Notes: generated from the sequence alone by a model not told the origin. A DNA stretch of 64,000 nucleotides from Leptolyngbya sp. KIOST-1 (GCF_000763385.1 NZ_JQFA01000004.1:1178001-1242000), one strand, 5' to 3'. Shown: positions 54,875 to 63,437, counted from the first letter of the stretch. Program-made: numbers and translations.

Positions 54875-55996
54875 TTAGGCCGCCTGGGGCGATCGCTGGA
54901 GCAGCGCCTGAATTGAGGTTTTCTCCAGCAGGCCCGCCAGCGAACCGTCATTACCAATGACCGCCAGCGCCTGAATCTTGCGAGTTTCCAGGGTCTTGAT
55001 CACCTCCATCAGCGGCTGCTCAGCGCCCACCGTGACAATGTCCCCGGCAGATTCCATAATGGCCGCAACGGTGGTGTCAGCCCACTGCTCCCGGGGCACC
55101 TGCTTGAGGGCATCCACCAGTACGGTACCCACCAGCAGACCCGTTTCGTCGGCCACCAGGAACTTGCGCCAGGCCGAAGGGGCCGCTAGCAGCGCATTGT
55201 CGGCAAACTCTCGCAGAGAGGTATTAACCTCGACCACCGGGCTATCCTGGGCCATGGCATCCTTAGCGGTCAGCCCCGCCAGACGACCCTGCACAGTACC
55301 AAACTGGGCCGTGCGGTTAGCATTTTGCAGCAGAAACAGGCCAATCAGCAGCGTCCAGATGCTGCCCACGGGGCTGATGCCCAGAACAGAGCCAACCCCC
55401 AGGGCGATCGCGGTCCAGCCCAAGACCTGACCCACGCGGCTGGCGAATACCAGACCCTTGTGGGGCTGCCCGGTGATCTTCCACACCAACGACTTCAGCA
55501 CGTTGCCGCCGTCCAGCGGCAGGCCGGGAATCAGGTTAAAGGCTCCCAACGCCAGGTTGATGTAGGCCAGCAGCGTTACGATTCCGGCCAGGGGGCCCGA
55601 GAGGGGCAGCACCAGACCGGCCACAAAGAACAGCCCAAACAGGGCAAAGCTGACCAGCGGACCTGCGATCGCCACCTGAAACGCGCCCTTTGGCGTCTCG
55701 GACTCTTTCTCTAGCGCCGCCAAACCGCCGAACAAAAATAGCGTAATGGAGTTAACGCCAATGCCCTGGCGCAGCGCCGCCGCACTGTGGCCCAGTTCGT
55801 GGGCCAGCACCGAGGCAAACAGCATCAGCGCTGTGCCCAGCCCCAGCACCCAGGGCAAAGACCCGCCCAAGGCCGGAAACGCCGCTGCCAGCCCACTGCC
55901 GTACTGCCACGTCACCAGGGCCAGCACCAAAAACCAGGACACATTTACATAAAAGGGAATGCCAAACAGATTCCCTACCCGTAAGTTGCCATTCAT
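54875..55996 (-). CDS. Site-2 protease family M50 with C-terminal CBS domains
   Basis: A 373-residue membrane metalloprotease. The zinc motif HELGH (VLAHELGHSAAALRQG) lies in the second membrane segment and the second motif is IPGLPLDGGNVLKSLVWKITG. Residues about 245-370 form a CBS pair (TAKDAMAQDSPVVEVNTSLREF, ILEH-type region ITVGAEQPLMEVIKTLETRKIQALAVIGND), which may sense adenylates. It resembles Synechocystis-type S2P homologues with CBS tails. Strongly terminated downstream and apparently monocistronic. Confidence 0.9.
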   Translation of the reverse strand: MNGNLRVGNLFGIPFYVNVSWFLVLALVTWQYGSGLAAAFPALGGSLPWVLGLGTALMLFASVLAHELGHSAAALRQGIGVNSITLFLFGGLAALEKESETPKGAFQVAIAGPLVSFALFGLFFVAGLVLPLSGPLAGIVTLLAYINLALGAFNLIPGLPLDGGNVLKSLVWKITGQPHKGLVFASRVGQVLGWTAIALGVGSVLGISPVGSIWTLLIGLFLLQNANRTAQFGTVQGRLAGLTAKDAMAQDSPVVEVNTSLREFADNALLAAPSAWRKFLVADETGLLVGTVLVDALKQVPREQWADTTVAAIMESAGDIVTVGAEQPLMEVIKTLETRKIQALAVIGNDGSLAGLLEKTSIQALLQRSPQAA

Positions 55997-56151
55997 AGGG
56001 CACCTCGTAATTAAAGCCTGAGGATAGGGGACTGAATCTGTAGACGCATTCCCTACCCAGTGACCTTATTGTAACGAACTGTTAAAGAGTCTCTCATCCG
56101 TCGAAGGGGGTGAGAACCGAAGGGAATGGGGCGGGTTGGCGTAGGGGTAAA

Positions 56152-56246
56152 GGGTGAGGGGTGAGGGGTGAGGGCTGTTAAGCCATTCGAATCCCGCTGC
56201 CTACACTCGTCTACCCCCTACCCCCTACCCCTCACGCCCCACCCTC
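56152..56246. repeat. GGGTGAG tandem tract and complementary CTACCCC tract
   Basis: GGGTGAGGGGTGAGGGGTGAG at 56152-56174 faces CCCCCTACCCCCTACCCC at about 56211-56235, capable of imperfect pairing. It overlaps the 3' end of the convergent ParA gene. Confidence 0.6.
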
Positions 56247-56852
56247 CACCTCCATGGCGTAGGCCAGAATCTCTTTGCCAACCGCCACATAGTCCTGCCA
56301 GCCCACTTCCGCTTTGGGGTCTTTCACGTCGTAGACCGCCGTGCCGGCCAGGGCAGCTTTTTGAAAGGCGGCATAGCGGCGAATACCGCCGGCAAACAGC
56401 GGTAGGTCGGTGGTCATCAACATCTCCCGCACTTCGGTGCCGGCCCGACTGGGGTAGGGCGGAATCATGGTCAGCAGAATGCGGAAGGGGGCTACCGGGA
56501 GCCCGGCCAGGTGCTGCACCATCAGCGCCAGGGCATCGAGGGAGAGAATATCGGGGGTGGTGGGCAGCACCAGCAGATCGCAGGTGTCCGCCAGGAGAGC
56601 CAAATCGTCGGCAATGGGACGGGCCTGGGTGTCGATGACCACGTGACCCTGGGCGACAGGCCTATCCCTCGCCTGCCACTGATCCACCACCATGAAGGGC
56701 AACTCGCCGCGACTGGCCCAGGCCAGCGCCGACCGATTGGGGTCGGCATCGATTAGCAGCGTTTCGGCGTAGCCCTGCAAAAAGGCCGCCAGGTGAATGG
56801 CGGTGGTGGTTTTGCCCACGCCCCCCTTAAAGCTGGCTACGGTGACAATCAT
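56232..56852 (-). CDS. Orphan ParA family ATPase
   Basis: A 206-residue deviant Walker A ATPase (VASFKGGVGKTTTAIHLAAFL) with the switch regions LLIDADPNRSALAWA and HVVIDTQARPIADDLALLADTCDLLVLPTTPD. It is shorter than chromosomal ParA and has no ParB or parS nearby, matching small ParA/MinD-like proteins that position cellular cargo such as carboxysomes or plasmids. The cargo is unknown. The ATG at 56852 puts the P loop at the N-terminus; the longer frame to 57023 is unlikely, since it overlaps the next gene. Confidence 0.85.
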   Translation of the reverse strand: MIVTVASFKGGVGKTTTAIHLAAFLQGYAETLLIDADPNRSALAWASRGELPFMVVDQWQARDRPVAQGHVVIDTQARPIADDLALLADTCDLLVLPTTPDILSLDALALMVQHLAGLPVAPFRILLTMIPPYPSRAGTEVREMLMTTDLPLFAGGIRRYAAFQKAALAGTAVYDVKDPKAEVGWQDYVAVGKEILAYAMEVEGGA

Positions 56853-56997
56853 GGGATCGGTGTAAGCGATGCCGTTGTTCTGAGCCAGGCGATCGCATGG
56901 CTCCATTGTCGGCGTTGCCCTGCCGGACATCAATGGGCATCGTATTAATGGGCATCTCTGGAGTGGATTTCGTTTACCGTCGGAGGGGCTCGCCCCA

Positions 56998-57363
56998 CTA
57001 CCGCGAGGCCACCAGCACCACACCGCCCATAATCAGCCCCAGCCCCACCAGGCGACCGGGGGACAGATTTTCCTGAAAGACCGTCACCCCAATTAAAACG
57101 GAGGCCAAATAAATCATTGAGGCGGCTGGGGCCGCAACGCTGAGTTCAACCCGCGTGAGCACCAGAATGTAGAGCACTGCGCCGATGCCGTAGGCCACCA
57201 GTCCCGCAATGAGCGCTGGGGTTGTGGCGATGCTGAGAATGTGACCCAGGGCATTGGCGCTGGTCACCTGGCCCAGCTGCACCGCCCCCAGCTTGAGGAA
57301 CAACTGGCCACAGGCGCTGGCCAGCACCGCCACTAGCAGCAGACTAAATTCCTGAATCGTCAC
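56998..57363 (-). CDS. Small EamA/SMR-like membrane protein (four helices)
   Basis: A 121-residue protein with four hydrophobic segments (FSLLLVAVLASACGQLFLKLG, ALIAGLVAYGIGAVLYILVL, ASMIYLASVLIGVTVF, LVGLGLIMGGVVLVAS). It is half the size of an EamA transporter and would work as a dimer like SMR exporters. The LxLT-RVELSVAAPAASMIYLASVLIG region is typical of EamA-type small transporters. Substrate unknown. Confidence 0.82.
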   Translation of the reverse strand: MTIQEFSLLLVAVLASACGQLFLKLGAVQLGQVTSANALGHILSIATTPALIAGLVAYGIGAVLYILVLTRVELSVAAPAASMIYLASVLIGVTVFQENLSPGRLVGLGLIMGGVVLVASR

Positions 57364-57535
57364 GGCGTTTCCTTAAACGGGTGGGTATTGAGGGCGCAGT
57401 CAATCAGCCGCTGGCCGCCTGGCCATAGACGCTAGAGAGGTATAGTAGCGAACTTTTGAGGCGAAGGGAAACGGCCCACCGCCCAAGCTCGTTTCCCCAA
57501 GCTACGATGGAAGGCACAGCATAGCTCCCTGACAT

Positions 57536-58402
57536 ATGACCGGCAAAACTCTTCTGGTTGGGCTACGGGCCGACCAGTTTCGCCATCCCCTCGACCTCGA
57601 AGCGACCCGGGCCCTGAAGCAACTGCCGGGGCTGGATGTGATGGTGCGTATGGCTCTGGCCCCCTTGGCGGAGCGGTTTTTTCACCTCGACCATCTGGCC
57701 TCCAGCGTGCAGGTGAGCGATCGCCAGCTGCCCGACCTGCACCAGTCCCTGGTTGAAGCCTGCCAAATTCTCGACCTGGACGTCCCCCAGCTCTACGTGC
57801 GTCAAAACCCGGTGCCCAACGCCTACACCTTCGCCATGCGCGGCGAGCAGCCCTTTATCGTGATCCACACGGCGCTGGTGGAGCTGCTCACCCCCGCAGA
57901 AACCCAGGCGGTAATTGCCCATGAGCTGGGCCACCTCAAGTGTGAGCACAGCGTTTACCTCACCCTGGCCAACCTGATCACCCTGGCGGCGGGCAGTCTG
58001 CCCCTGGGCGAAGTCCTGGCCCAGGGGCTGCAAAATCAGCTGCTGGAGTGGGTGCGCTGCGCCGAGTTTACCTGCGATCGCGCCGCCCTGCTGGTGGCCC
58101 AGGACCCTCGCATTGTCGCCTCACTGCTGATGAAGCTGTGCGGCGGCTCGCCCTCTTTGGTCAGCCAGCTCAATGTCGATGCCTTTATCGATCAGGCCCG
58201 CGCCTACGACACCCTCAGCGCCGATGCCCTAGGCGATGCCCTGAAGCAGGCCCGCACTCAGGGGCTGACCCATCCGGTGCCCGTACTGCGGGCCAGGGAG
58301 ATCGATCGCTGGGCCAGCAGCCAAGATTACTTTGCTCTGGTGAAAAGCCAGCCAGATCGGTATAATGGTGGTTCATCCAAGGGCGGATGGCGGAATTGGT
58401 AG
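57536..58402 (+). CDS. M48 family metallopeptidase
   Basis: A 288-residue zinc peptidase. The active site is VIAHELGHLKCEHS and the third ligand Glu lies in RCAEFTCDRAALLVAQD. There is one weak hydrophobic segment (LANLITLAAGSLPLGEV). Proteins of this group relate to HtpX and act in membrane protein quality control. The last seven codons and stop (GWRNW and following) lie inside the tRNA-Leu gene, a 22-nt overlap on the same strand, so tRNA 5' processing would cut the mRNA before its stop codon if co-transcribed. Confidence 0.88.
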   Translation: MTGKTLLVGLRADQFRHPLDLEATRALKQLPGLDVMVRMALAPLAERFFHLDHLASSVQVSDRQLPDLHQSLVEACQILDLDVPQLYVRQNPVPNAYTFAMRGEQPFIVIHTALVELLTPAETQAVIAHELGHLKCEHSVYLTLANLITLAAGSLPLGEVLAQGLQNQLLEWVRCAEFTCDRAALLVAQDPRIVASLLMKLCGGSPSLVSQLNVDAFIDQARAYDTLSADALGDALKQARTQGLTHPVPVLRAREIDRWASSQDYFALVKSQPDRYNGGSSKGGWRNW

Positions 58403-58462
58403 ACGCACCACACTCAAAATGTGGCGACTTCGGTTGTGCGAGTTCGAGTCTCGCTCCGCCCA
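58381..58462 (+). tRNA. tRNA-Leu (anticodon CAA)
   Basis: Acceptor GGGCGGA pairs with TCCGCCC, discriminator A. The D arm contains GGCGGAATTGGTAGACGC and the anticodon arm is CCACA-CTCAAAA-TGTGG with CAA. The variable arm is long and the T loop is TTCGAGT. CCA is not encoded. The first 22 nt overlap the M48 peptidase coding region. Confidence 0.97.
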
Positions 58463-58515
58463 TAGCAAGGTCCAAGCGCTTGACTATCCAAGAGTCTGCC
58501 GAAGACTAGTCTGCT

Positions 58516-58560
58516 GAAGACCCATGATTGCCTGTTCAGGCGCGTAAAACATGGGTCTTC
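58516..58560. terminator. Hairpin downstream of tRNA-Leu
   Basis: GAAGACCCATG (58516-58526) is perfectly complementary to 58550-58560 across a 23-nt loop, 54 bp past the tRNA. No clear U tract. Confidence 0.5.
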
Positions 58561-58620
58561 CATTGCGTTTAAAGATAAAAAAGAATTCTATTTTTGGCGT
58601 TGCTGAATGCCGGTATGATG

Positions 58621-58694
58621 TAGCCCCCAAGCCCCCAATTTTGGGGGGAGTCGAAATCTCAAAGTCCCCCAGAATTGGGGGATTTAGGGGGCGA
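58621..58694. repeat. CCCCCAATTTTGGGGG-type palindromic repeat
   Basis: TAGCCCCCAAGCCCCCAATT and its inverted match (AATTGGGGGATTTAGGGGGC) flank a short core. This is a well-known class of intergenic palindrome in cyanobacteria. Confidence 0.7.
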
Positions 58695-58760
58695 TGAAAG
58701 GATGTCAAGTTTACAGATTCATTACTCAATTCAGCATCGCCCTTTTTCTACTGAAGAGAA

Positions 58761-58868
58761 ATATGGCGATGGCCGTTGCGCTGGGGAATTGTCCTTGGCT
58801 TCGGTTGAGGACTGGGGCGGCGCAAGGGCGTGTAGCCATCGCTTTAAGTTATCGGTCATGTCCTAAGG
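58761..58868. repeat. Dispersed palindromic element, full copy B
   Basis: It aligns with the reverse complement of 52173-52300: shared blocks include GCGATGGCC-TTGCGCT, ACTGGGGC-GCGCAA, GTAGCCATCGCTT and GGTCATGTCCT, in the same order and spacing. Ends are inverted (GGCGATGGC / GCCATCGC). Confidence 0.7.
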
Positions 58869-59080
58869 GTTAGGGTTAGGGCTATAAGGCTGGAACCCTG
58901 GGGTAGGAGCAGGAAGGCAGCGGTCAGGCCGTATGTTTCCCCATTCTGCTGCATAGGTCTTTAGTGAGAGGTAAGCCCCCACAAAGGTCTAACCAAGGAC
59001 GAATTACGACCCTTGAGAAAAACCCTAGTCTATAGTCATCAAGGGCATGCCTGGTCGTCTGGAATGCTGTTCTAAACCAT

Positions 59081-59094
59081 AACTCAATTGAGTT
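59081..59094. promoter_or_regulatory. 14-bp palindrome upstream of the WGxxGxxG gene
   Basis: AACTCAATTGAGTT is perfectly self-complementary, 72 bp before the start codon. Possible operator for a dimeric regulator. Confidence 0.35.
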
Positions 59095-59166
59095 TGAGCT
59101 GCTTGAAATTAAGCTGGGCGTCCTTGGTTAGTTTGATTAGGAACTCAGCGTTAGGAACTCCACGTA

Positions 59167-59655
59167 ATGAAAAGTAATTTTGTATCGCAATGGGTAGGGA
59201 CTGGTGTGCTGGCTCTGAGCCTGGCTATTTTGCCCTCTGCACTACCGGCCTCCGCCCAAACCACTGCTGATCCGGCTGCTCCCGGTGGCACTGCACCCGA
59301 CGCAACGACTACTCCCGATACCACAACTCCGGGCGCAACCACCGCCCCGGGCACCATCACGGCACCAGGTACAACCACTACACCTGGTGCAACTACAGCC
59401 CCGGGCGCAACCACAGCACCCGGCACCACTACAACGCCCGGCACCACCACCCCTGGGACCACCACCACCCCTGGGACCACTGATACGGTAACCACGACCA
59501 CCGCTGATGACAACGACGGATTTAGCTGGGGCTGGCTGGGGCTGCTGGGGCTGCTGGGGCTGGCTGGGCTGGCTGGACGTAGCTCTACCCCAACCACAAC
59601 CTACCGTACCGACGATCGCGTGGTGACCCCCACCTCTTCGGATCCTCGGATCTAA
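59167..59655 (+). CDS. Secreted Thr/Pro-rich WGxxGxxG family protein
   Basis: A 162-residue protein. It has a signal peptide (residues 1-30, cleavage after ASA), then about 90 residues of imperfect TTTPGTT/ATTAPGT repeats lacking Cys and charged residues, then a C-terminal DNDGFSWGWLGLLGLLGLAG, LAGRSS, matching the WGxxGxxG family (WGWLGLLGLLGLAGLAG). The hydrophobic Gly-rich helix probably anchors the Thr-rich stalk in the membrane, or serves as a sorting signal. A low-complexity, probably variable-length surface protein. A perfect terminator follows. Confidence 0.8.
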   Translation: MKSNFVSQWVGTGVLALSLAILPSALPASAQTTADPAAPGGTAPDATTTPDTTTPGATTAPGTITAPGTTTTPGATTAPGATTAPGTTTTPGTTTPGTTTTPGTTDTVTTTTADDNDGFSWGWLGLLGLLGLAGLAGRSSTPTTTYRTDDRVVTPTSSDPRI

Positions 59656-59713
59656 CTGAAATTGAAGGCCGAGAGCGGTACTTTGCTGACCGGCTCGGCC
59701 AAATCGCTTGGGG

Positions 59714-59744
59714 AAAGGGTGCTACTAGTAGCACCCTTTTTTTT
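59714..59744 (+). terminator. Rho-independent terminator after the WGxxGxxG gene
   Basis: The self-complementary core GGGTGCTACTAGTAGCACCC lies within AAAGGG...CCCTTT and is followed by a T run to 59744. A near-ideal terminator. Confidence 0.9.
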
Positions 59745-59821
59745 GTCCTTTGAGCTGAGCTGGTTTGTTCACGATCGAGTCAGGACAAGCTAGAGGCTCA
59801 TTCCACAAGCAGCGGGACCGG

Positions 59822-62041
59822 CTAGAACGGCAGGCGCGGCAGCGGGAAGGGGAGGCGACGGCGAATTTCGTCCTCCAGGCGGTCCTGGACTTGATCGACC
59901 AGGGTGGTGGCGATCGCATTGACCGCACTCTGGACAAAGTCGGACTGCCCGGTGGCGGCCACATCAAAGACACAGCCCTCCAGCATCCACTCGTTCACCC
60001 CGGCCTGCTGGCACTGGCGGGTGGCGGCCTGAATTTGGGCCGGGGCCACCCCCAGCAGCGACGGAAACTGGCTGGGAAAATTGCGCTGGGTAAAGGTTTC
60101 GGTGGACTGGCCGGGGGCGTAATCGAACAGAGACTCACTGGCCGAGACGCGCCAGCTGTCGCCAAACTGTCGGTAGAGCTGCTCGAAAAAGGCGGTTTGC
60201 ACCTGGCTGAGCGGCACCGGGGCCGGAATTAACCCCTGCACCAGTCGGGCCACGGGCGCGTAGGTATCCTGGACCGGAATAGCTCCACCGCCGCGAATTT
60301 GCAGGTCGTCGCTGGGGTCGCGGTTGAGGTTGCCGAGCAGTCCGTAGTAGGCCCCTGCCCGGCGGGGCACCTCTGGGGTGAGAGTCAAAAAGGCGGCTCC
60401 GCCCATGGTGGTCTGGGCCACCTGGAGGGTTTCGCCTGTGGGCCACAGAACCTGGTAGCGATCGCCCGCCCGCAGCACCGTACCACCCCCCGGCAACAGG
60501 GCTGGACCGTTGCCTAGGGTCAGCGGGGTGCCGTCCAGCCACAGGGGAGATTGGCCGTCGGGGGCGTGCTGGGCATAAATGGCCAGCCGATGGCCGCCCA
60601 CCCGCATTGCCACCGCCGTATTCATCGACAGGGGCCGACCGGGAATTGGCTGCTGCCGGGCCTGCACCTGGAAGTGGCCATCGGTGGCCGCCGTCAGCCA
60701 AAACTCGCCAACGGTTTGGAAGCTGTAGCGGTAGCCGTCGTAGGTGATGATGTGGGGGTCGCCGTAGCTGGTGCCCCTGGCGCGATCGCCGCCGCCCCAG
60801 GGGGTGCCGGGGCCGGTGGGGGTGGTCTCGGCGGAACCCTCGTCCTCCTCCTCCTCACAGGGATTTTCTATGGGGTCAATGCCTAGCTCGGCGTTGCCGG
60901 GGTAGCCCGTCAGGGCAATGGTGGCTCGGGGTGAGCTGACGGCCGTGACCCCCGCCGGGCGAGTGCCATCGGGGCAGGTACAGGTGTCGCCCAGGCAGTA
61001 CCACTGGTGGAAGCTGCCGCTGATGCGGGTGGTGTCGCGATCGCCCCAGCGAATCGCCCCGTGGCCGTTACCCAGCACCTGCACCGAGACCACCTGGGCC
61101 TCGGGCAGGGTGAGCTGGTAGAGGCGCTGAACCGTGCGGGTAATGCTGCGGCCCTGGGGAATGGCCAGGGGCTGTATTTCGCGGCGATCGCCCGTGATCC
61201 CCGGCCCGCTGGTGTTCCAGTCGCGCAGGCTGGGGTGGCGCTCCAGGCCCATGGCCCAGGTCTGCAAAAAGCCGTCCCGGTTGGCCATCAGGCCCAGAAA
61301 TCGATCGATCCACTGGGCTTCGGCGGCGGGGGGCGGCAGGGGCGGGGTAAAGGCGCGATCGAGCAGGGCCCAGGTCGCCTCACCACTGTGGGTCATGTGG
61401 GCAAACACCCCCTGGGCGTCGTAGCTGCGGTCTTCAATCTGGCTGTAGGTCGTCAGGTACCGCCGCCAGCGGGGTTCTCCCAGGGCCGACCCGCCCGCGT
61501 AGATTTCCCCGGCCCAGCTGGCCGACCCCTCCAGCACCCAGGGCGGCATGGGGGAAAGGGCTCCGGCCTTCTCCCGCTGGTAGCAGTGGTAGACTTCGTG
61601 GGCAATATTACTGCGCTTAGCCGGTTCTAACAGGCTTGTCCAGGCGTCGGCCACCACAATCAGGCAGGCCTGCCACTCCCCCGTCGCCGGTATCCCCGTG
61701 CGCCCCTCCAGCACGCGAATATCAACCCACAGGCTGGGATTGGCCGGGTCGCGCACCGCTGCCCGGCTGGTGGCCAGGTTGTGCTCTCCATCGGCATCGC
61801 TGCGGATGTACTGGCGCTGGTAGCTGTCGTCGTTGGTAATCACAATCGGACGGGTAAACCGATGGCCCGTCTGGGCCTCGATGTAGTTCCGCGCCTCGGC
61901 CACCCGACGGTCCAGGTCGGCATCGGCGGGAGCCTGCCGTGCCAGGGTGGTCAGCACCAGGGCCAGGGTGAGGCCAAACAGCAAACCCAAACGCAGCCAG
62001 CCCAAACGCCACCGCACAGAACCGAGCAGAAACACAGCCAT
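59822..62041 (-). CDS. Secreted gluzincin-like metallopeptidase with vWD domain
   Basis: A 739-residue protein. A membrane or signal helix lies at about 14-35 (LRLGLLFGLTLALVLTTLARQ). A peptidase-like region has HEVYH at 148-152 (NIAHEVYHCYQRE) and a downstream Glu in PPWVLEGSASWAGE, the spacing of a gluzincin metal site. Residues about 424-600 form a von Willebrand type D domain (GTSYGDPHIITYDGYRYSFQTVGEFWL, then YYGLLGNLNRDPSDDL). A Cys pair (YCLGDTCTCPDG) and an acidic linker (CEEEEDEGS) lie between. Probably extracellular and Ca-dependent. The start is the ATG at 62041. Confidence 0.8.
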   Translation of the reverse strand: MAVFLLGSVRWRLGWLRLGLLFGLTLALVLTTLARQAPADADLDRRVAEARNYIEAQTGHRFTRPIVITNDDSYQRQYIRSDADGEHNLATSRAAVRDPANPSLWVDIRVLEGRTGIPATGEWQACLIVVADAWTSLLEPAKRSNIAHEVYHCYQREKAGALSPMPPWVLEGSASWAGEIYAGGSALGEPRWRRYLTTYSQIEDRSYDAQGVFAHMTHSGEATWALLDRAFTPPLPPPAAEAQWIDRFLGLMANRDGFLQTWAMGLERHPSLRDWNTSGPGITGDRREIQPLAIPQGRSITRTVQRLYQLTLPEAQVVSVQVLGNGHGAIRWGDRDTTRISGSFHQWYCLGDTCTCPDGTRPAGVTAVSSPRATIALTGYPGNAELGIDPIENPCEEEEDEGSAETTPTGPGTPWGGGDRARGTSYGDPHIITYDGYRYSFQTVGEFWLTAATDGHFQVQARQQPIPGRPLSMNTAVAMRVGGHRLAIYAQHAPDGQSPLWLDGTPLTLGNGPALLPGGGTVLRAGDRYQVLWPTGETLQVAQTTMGGAAFLTLTPEVPRRAGAYYGLLGNLNRDPSDDLQIRGGGAIPVQDTYAPVARLVQGLIPAPVPLSQVQTAFFEQLYRQFGDSWRVSASESLFDYAPGQSTETFTQRNFPSQFPSLLGVAPAQIQAATRQCQQAGVNEWMLEGCVFDVAATGQSDFVQSAVNAIATTLVDQVQDRLEDEIRRRLPFPLPRLPF

Positions 62042-62131
62042 AGCAAAACCCAAACATCAGTCCATGTCTGGACTTTCAGTCTGGGTTTTGGCCATTCCGG
62101 ACGGGGTTACCAAAGCTTAAACTGCGCGCTG

Positions 62132-63286
62132 TTAGGATGCCAGGGCGTAGCGGTAGACGGCGGCCGCCGGAGTTTGGGTGGGCATGGCCTCCTCGTCGAG
62201 CAGGTAGACGGTGCCCCCCTGCAAAAAGGTCTGTACCGCCACCAGGTCAAGCAGGTCCTGGTCCTGGGGCTGGGGCTGGTCGTGCTGCTGAAGCTGGCCA
62301 GAATTGAAGTCAAACTGTCCCCAGCAGTGGGCATTGGCCTGGGTAAAGAGCACATCTACCTGGCCCCGGCAGGCGGCGGGCAGCAGTTCGCTGAGGCGAT
62401 CGCTGGCCTGGTCGGTGCGCTCCAGGTTGTGGTACTGCTCCATCGCCTGCTGGTGCGACGCCTCGACCAGGGAGGCCACCTTTTCCCAGGCGGCTTCCCG
62501 CAGGTCGTCGGGCTTGGCTTCGTCCGGGTTGCCGGCCACGCCTTCCTCCAGCAGATGGGGGTAGGTGTTGACCTCGCGGTAGATCGGCTGCAGGTAGTCG
62601 ACGGAGGCGATTACCAGCGGCGAGTCTTCCTGGTTGAGGTAAGGGTGTAGCCCCTCATTGACCACCCTCAAAAAGCGGCGAATGTTCTCTTTGTTGTCGT
62701 CATTGCCAGCGCCGTGGCCGTGGTAGTTGGGCACGCTGCCCGAACCGCTGACGTTGTGAAACTGAAGCTGGGTTTCGGGATCGTCGTAGCGCAGCGCCTC
62801 TGCCAGACTGGTGGGCACCCCCTGCAGGTCAACTTCGCTGATGTGGTAGCGGGTGGCCTGAAACAGGCGCACCTGATTTTGGCTCAGGGCCAGCAGGTAG
62901 AAGTAGCGATCGCTGAAAAACAGCGGCAGCAGGGGCTTGAGGTGAAAGCGATCGCCCACCACCACGAGGGACTCAAAGGCCAGAGGCAGACGGTACAGAT
63001 CCATCCCCTCGGTGGTCAAAAACAGCGCCAGCCCCTGGCTCTGGTGCCGCCAAAAGTGATCGTCCTCCAGCAAGTCAAACCCCGGCTGGAGCTGCTGCTG
63101 CACGCCCCGCTTGTCCAGGCCCGCCTCAGACAGCTTAGTTTCTGCCTCGTTCAGCAAATTCTTGAGCCGAATCGGGTCCTGCTGAATCTCTGGACCAGCA
63201 ACGTGGGTGGGCAAATAGATGGAGGTCGAGTAGTCACTCGCAGACTGGCTCAACCGCTTAAATTCTGATTGGGATAGTAACGGCAT
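62132..63286 (-). CDS. baeRF3-like release-factor family protein
   Basis: A 384-residue soluble protein that resembles the bacterial archaeo-eukaryotic release-factor group 3: N-terminal SASDYSTSIYLPTHVAGPEIQQDPIRLKNLL, central SDRYFYLLALSQNQVRLFQATRYHISEVDL and C-terminal CRGQVDVLFTQANAHCWGQFD. These eRF1-like proteins may rescue ribosomes or modify nucleic acids, but no GGQ is seen. I am fairly sure of the family and unsure of the function. Confidence 0.75.
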   Translation of the reverse strand: MPLLSQSEFKRLSQSASDYSTSIYLPTHVAGPEIQQDPIRLKNLLNEAETKLSEAGLDKRGVQQQLQPGFDLLEDDHFWRHQSQGLALFLTTEGMDLYRLPLAFESLVVVGDRFHLKPLLPLFFSDRYFYLLALSQNQVRLFQATRYHISEVDLQGVPTSLAEALRYDDPETQLQFHNVSGSGSVPNYHGHGAGNDDNKENIRRFLRVVNEGLHPYLNQEDSPLVIASVDYLQPIYREVNTYPHLLEEGVAGNPDEAKPDDLREAAWEKVASLVEASHQQAMEQYHNLERTDQASDRLSELLPAACRGQVDVLFTQANAHCWGQFDFNSGQLQQHDQPQPQDQDLLDLVAVQTFLQGGTVYLLDEEAMPTQTPAAAVYRYALAS

Positions 63287-63437
63287 AGTCTTTCTAGCGT
63301 TCGTCAGTACCAGCAGCCTAACGAACGCCCAGGGGGGGCAACGTCTATCGATTGGACTGTTCGTTAGGCAGAACCCAGGGGCAGTCAGGGTATTGGTCTA
63401 CCGGTTGCCCCTGGACCTGGAATCCTGAAATGAGGGC

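Larger units (their letters stand above)
58463..59166. other. 704-bp non-coding region rich in repeats
   Basis: It holds a strong hairpin after tRNA-Leu, a CCCCCAATTTTGGGGG-type palindrome cluster, a full copy of the dispersed element, and a 14-bp palindrome before the next gene. No gene with support was found. An 81-codon minus-strand ORF at 58484 covers the palindromes and is not credible. Confidence 0.5.

Noticed and set aside
58875-58960. Sequence with GGAAGGCAGC resembling the SRP RNA apical loop
   Set aside because: The flanking CAGG and AGCAG bulge sequences are not in the right order and no long pairing arms are visible, so a 4.5S/SRP RNA is not supported.
59300-59480. Regular repeats suggestive of a CRISPR array
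   Set aside because: They are in-frame codons for Thr/Pro/Gly repeats with no constant repeat or unique spacers.
61781-62650. 289-codon plus-strand frame spanning the vWD and baeRF3-like genes
   Set aside because: It overlaps two supported genes in antisense and has no protein-like motif.
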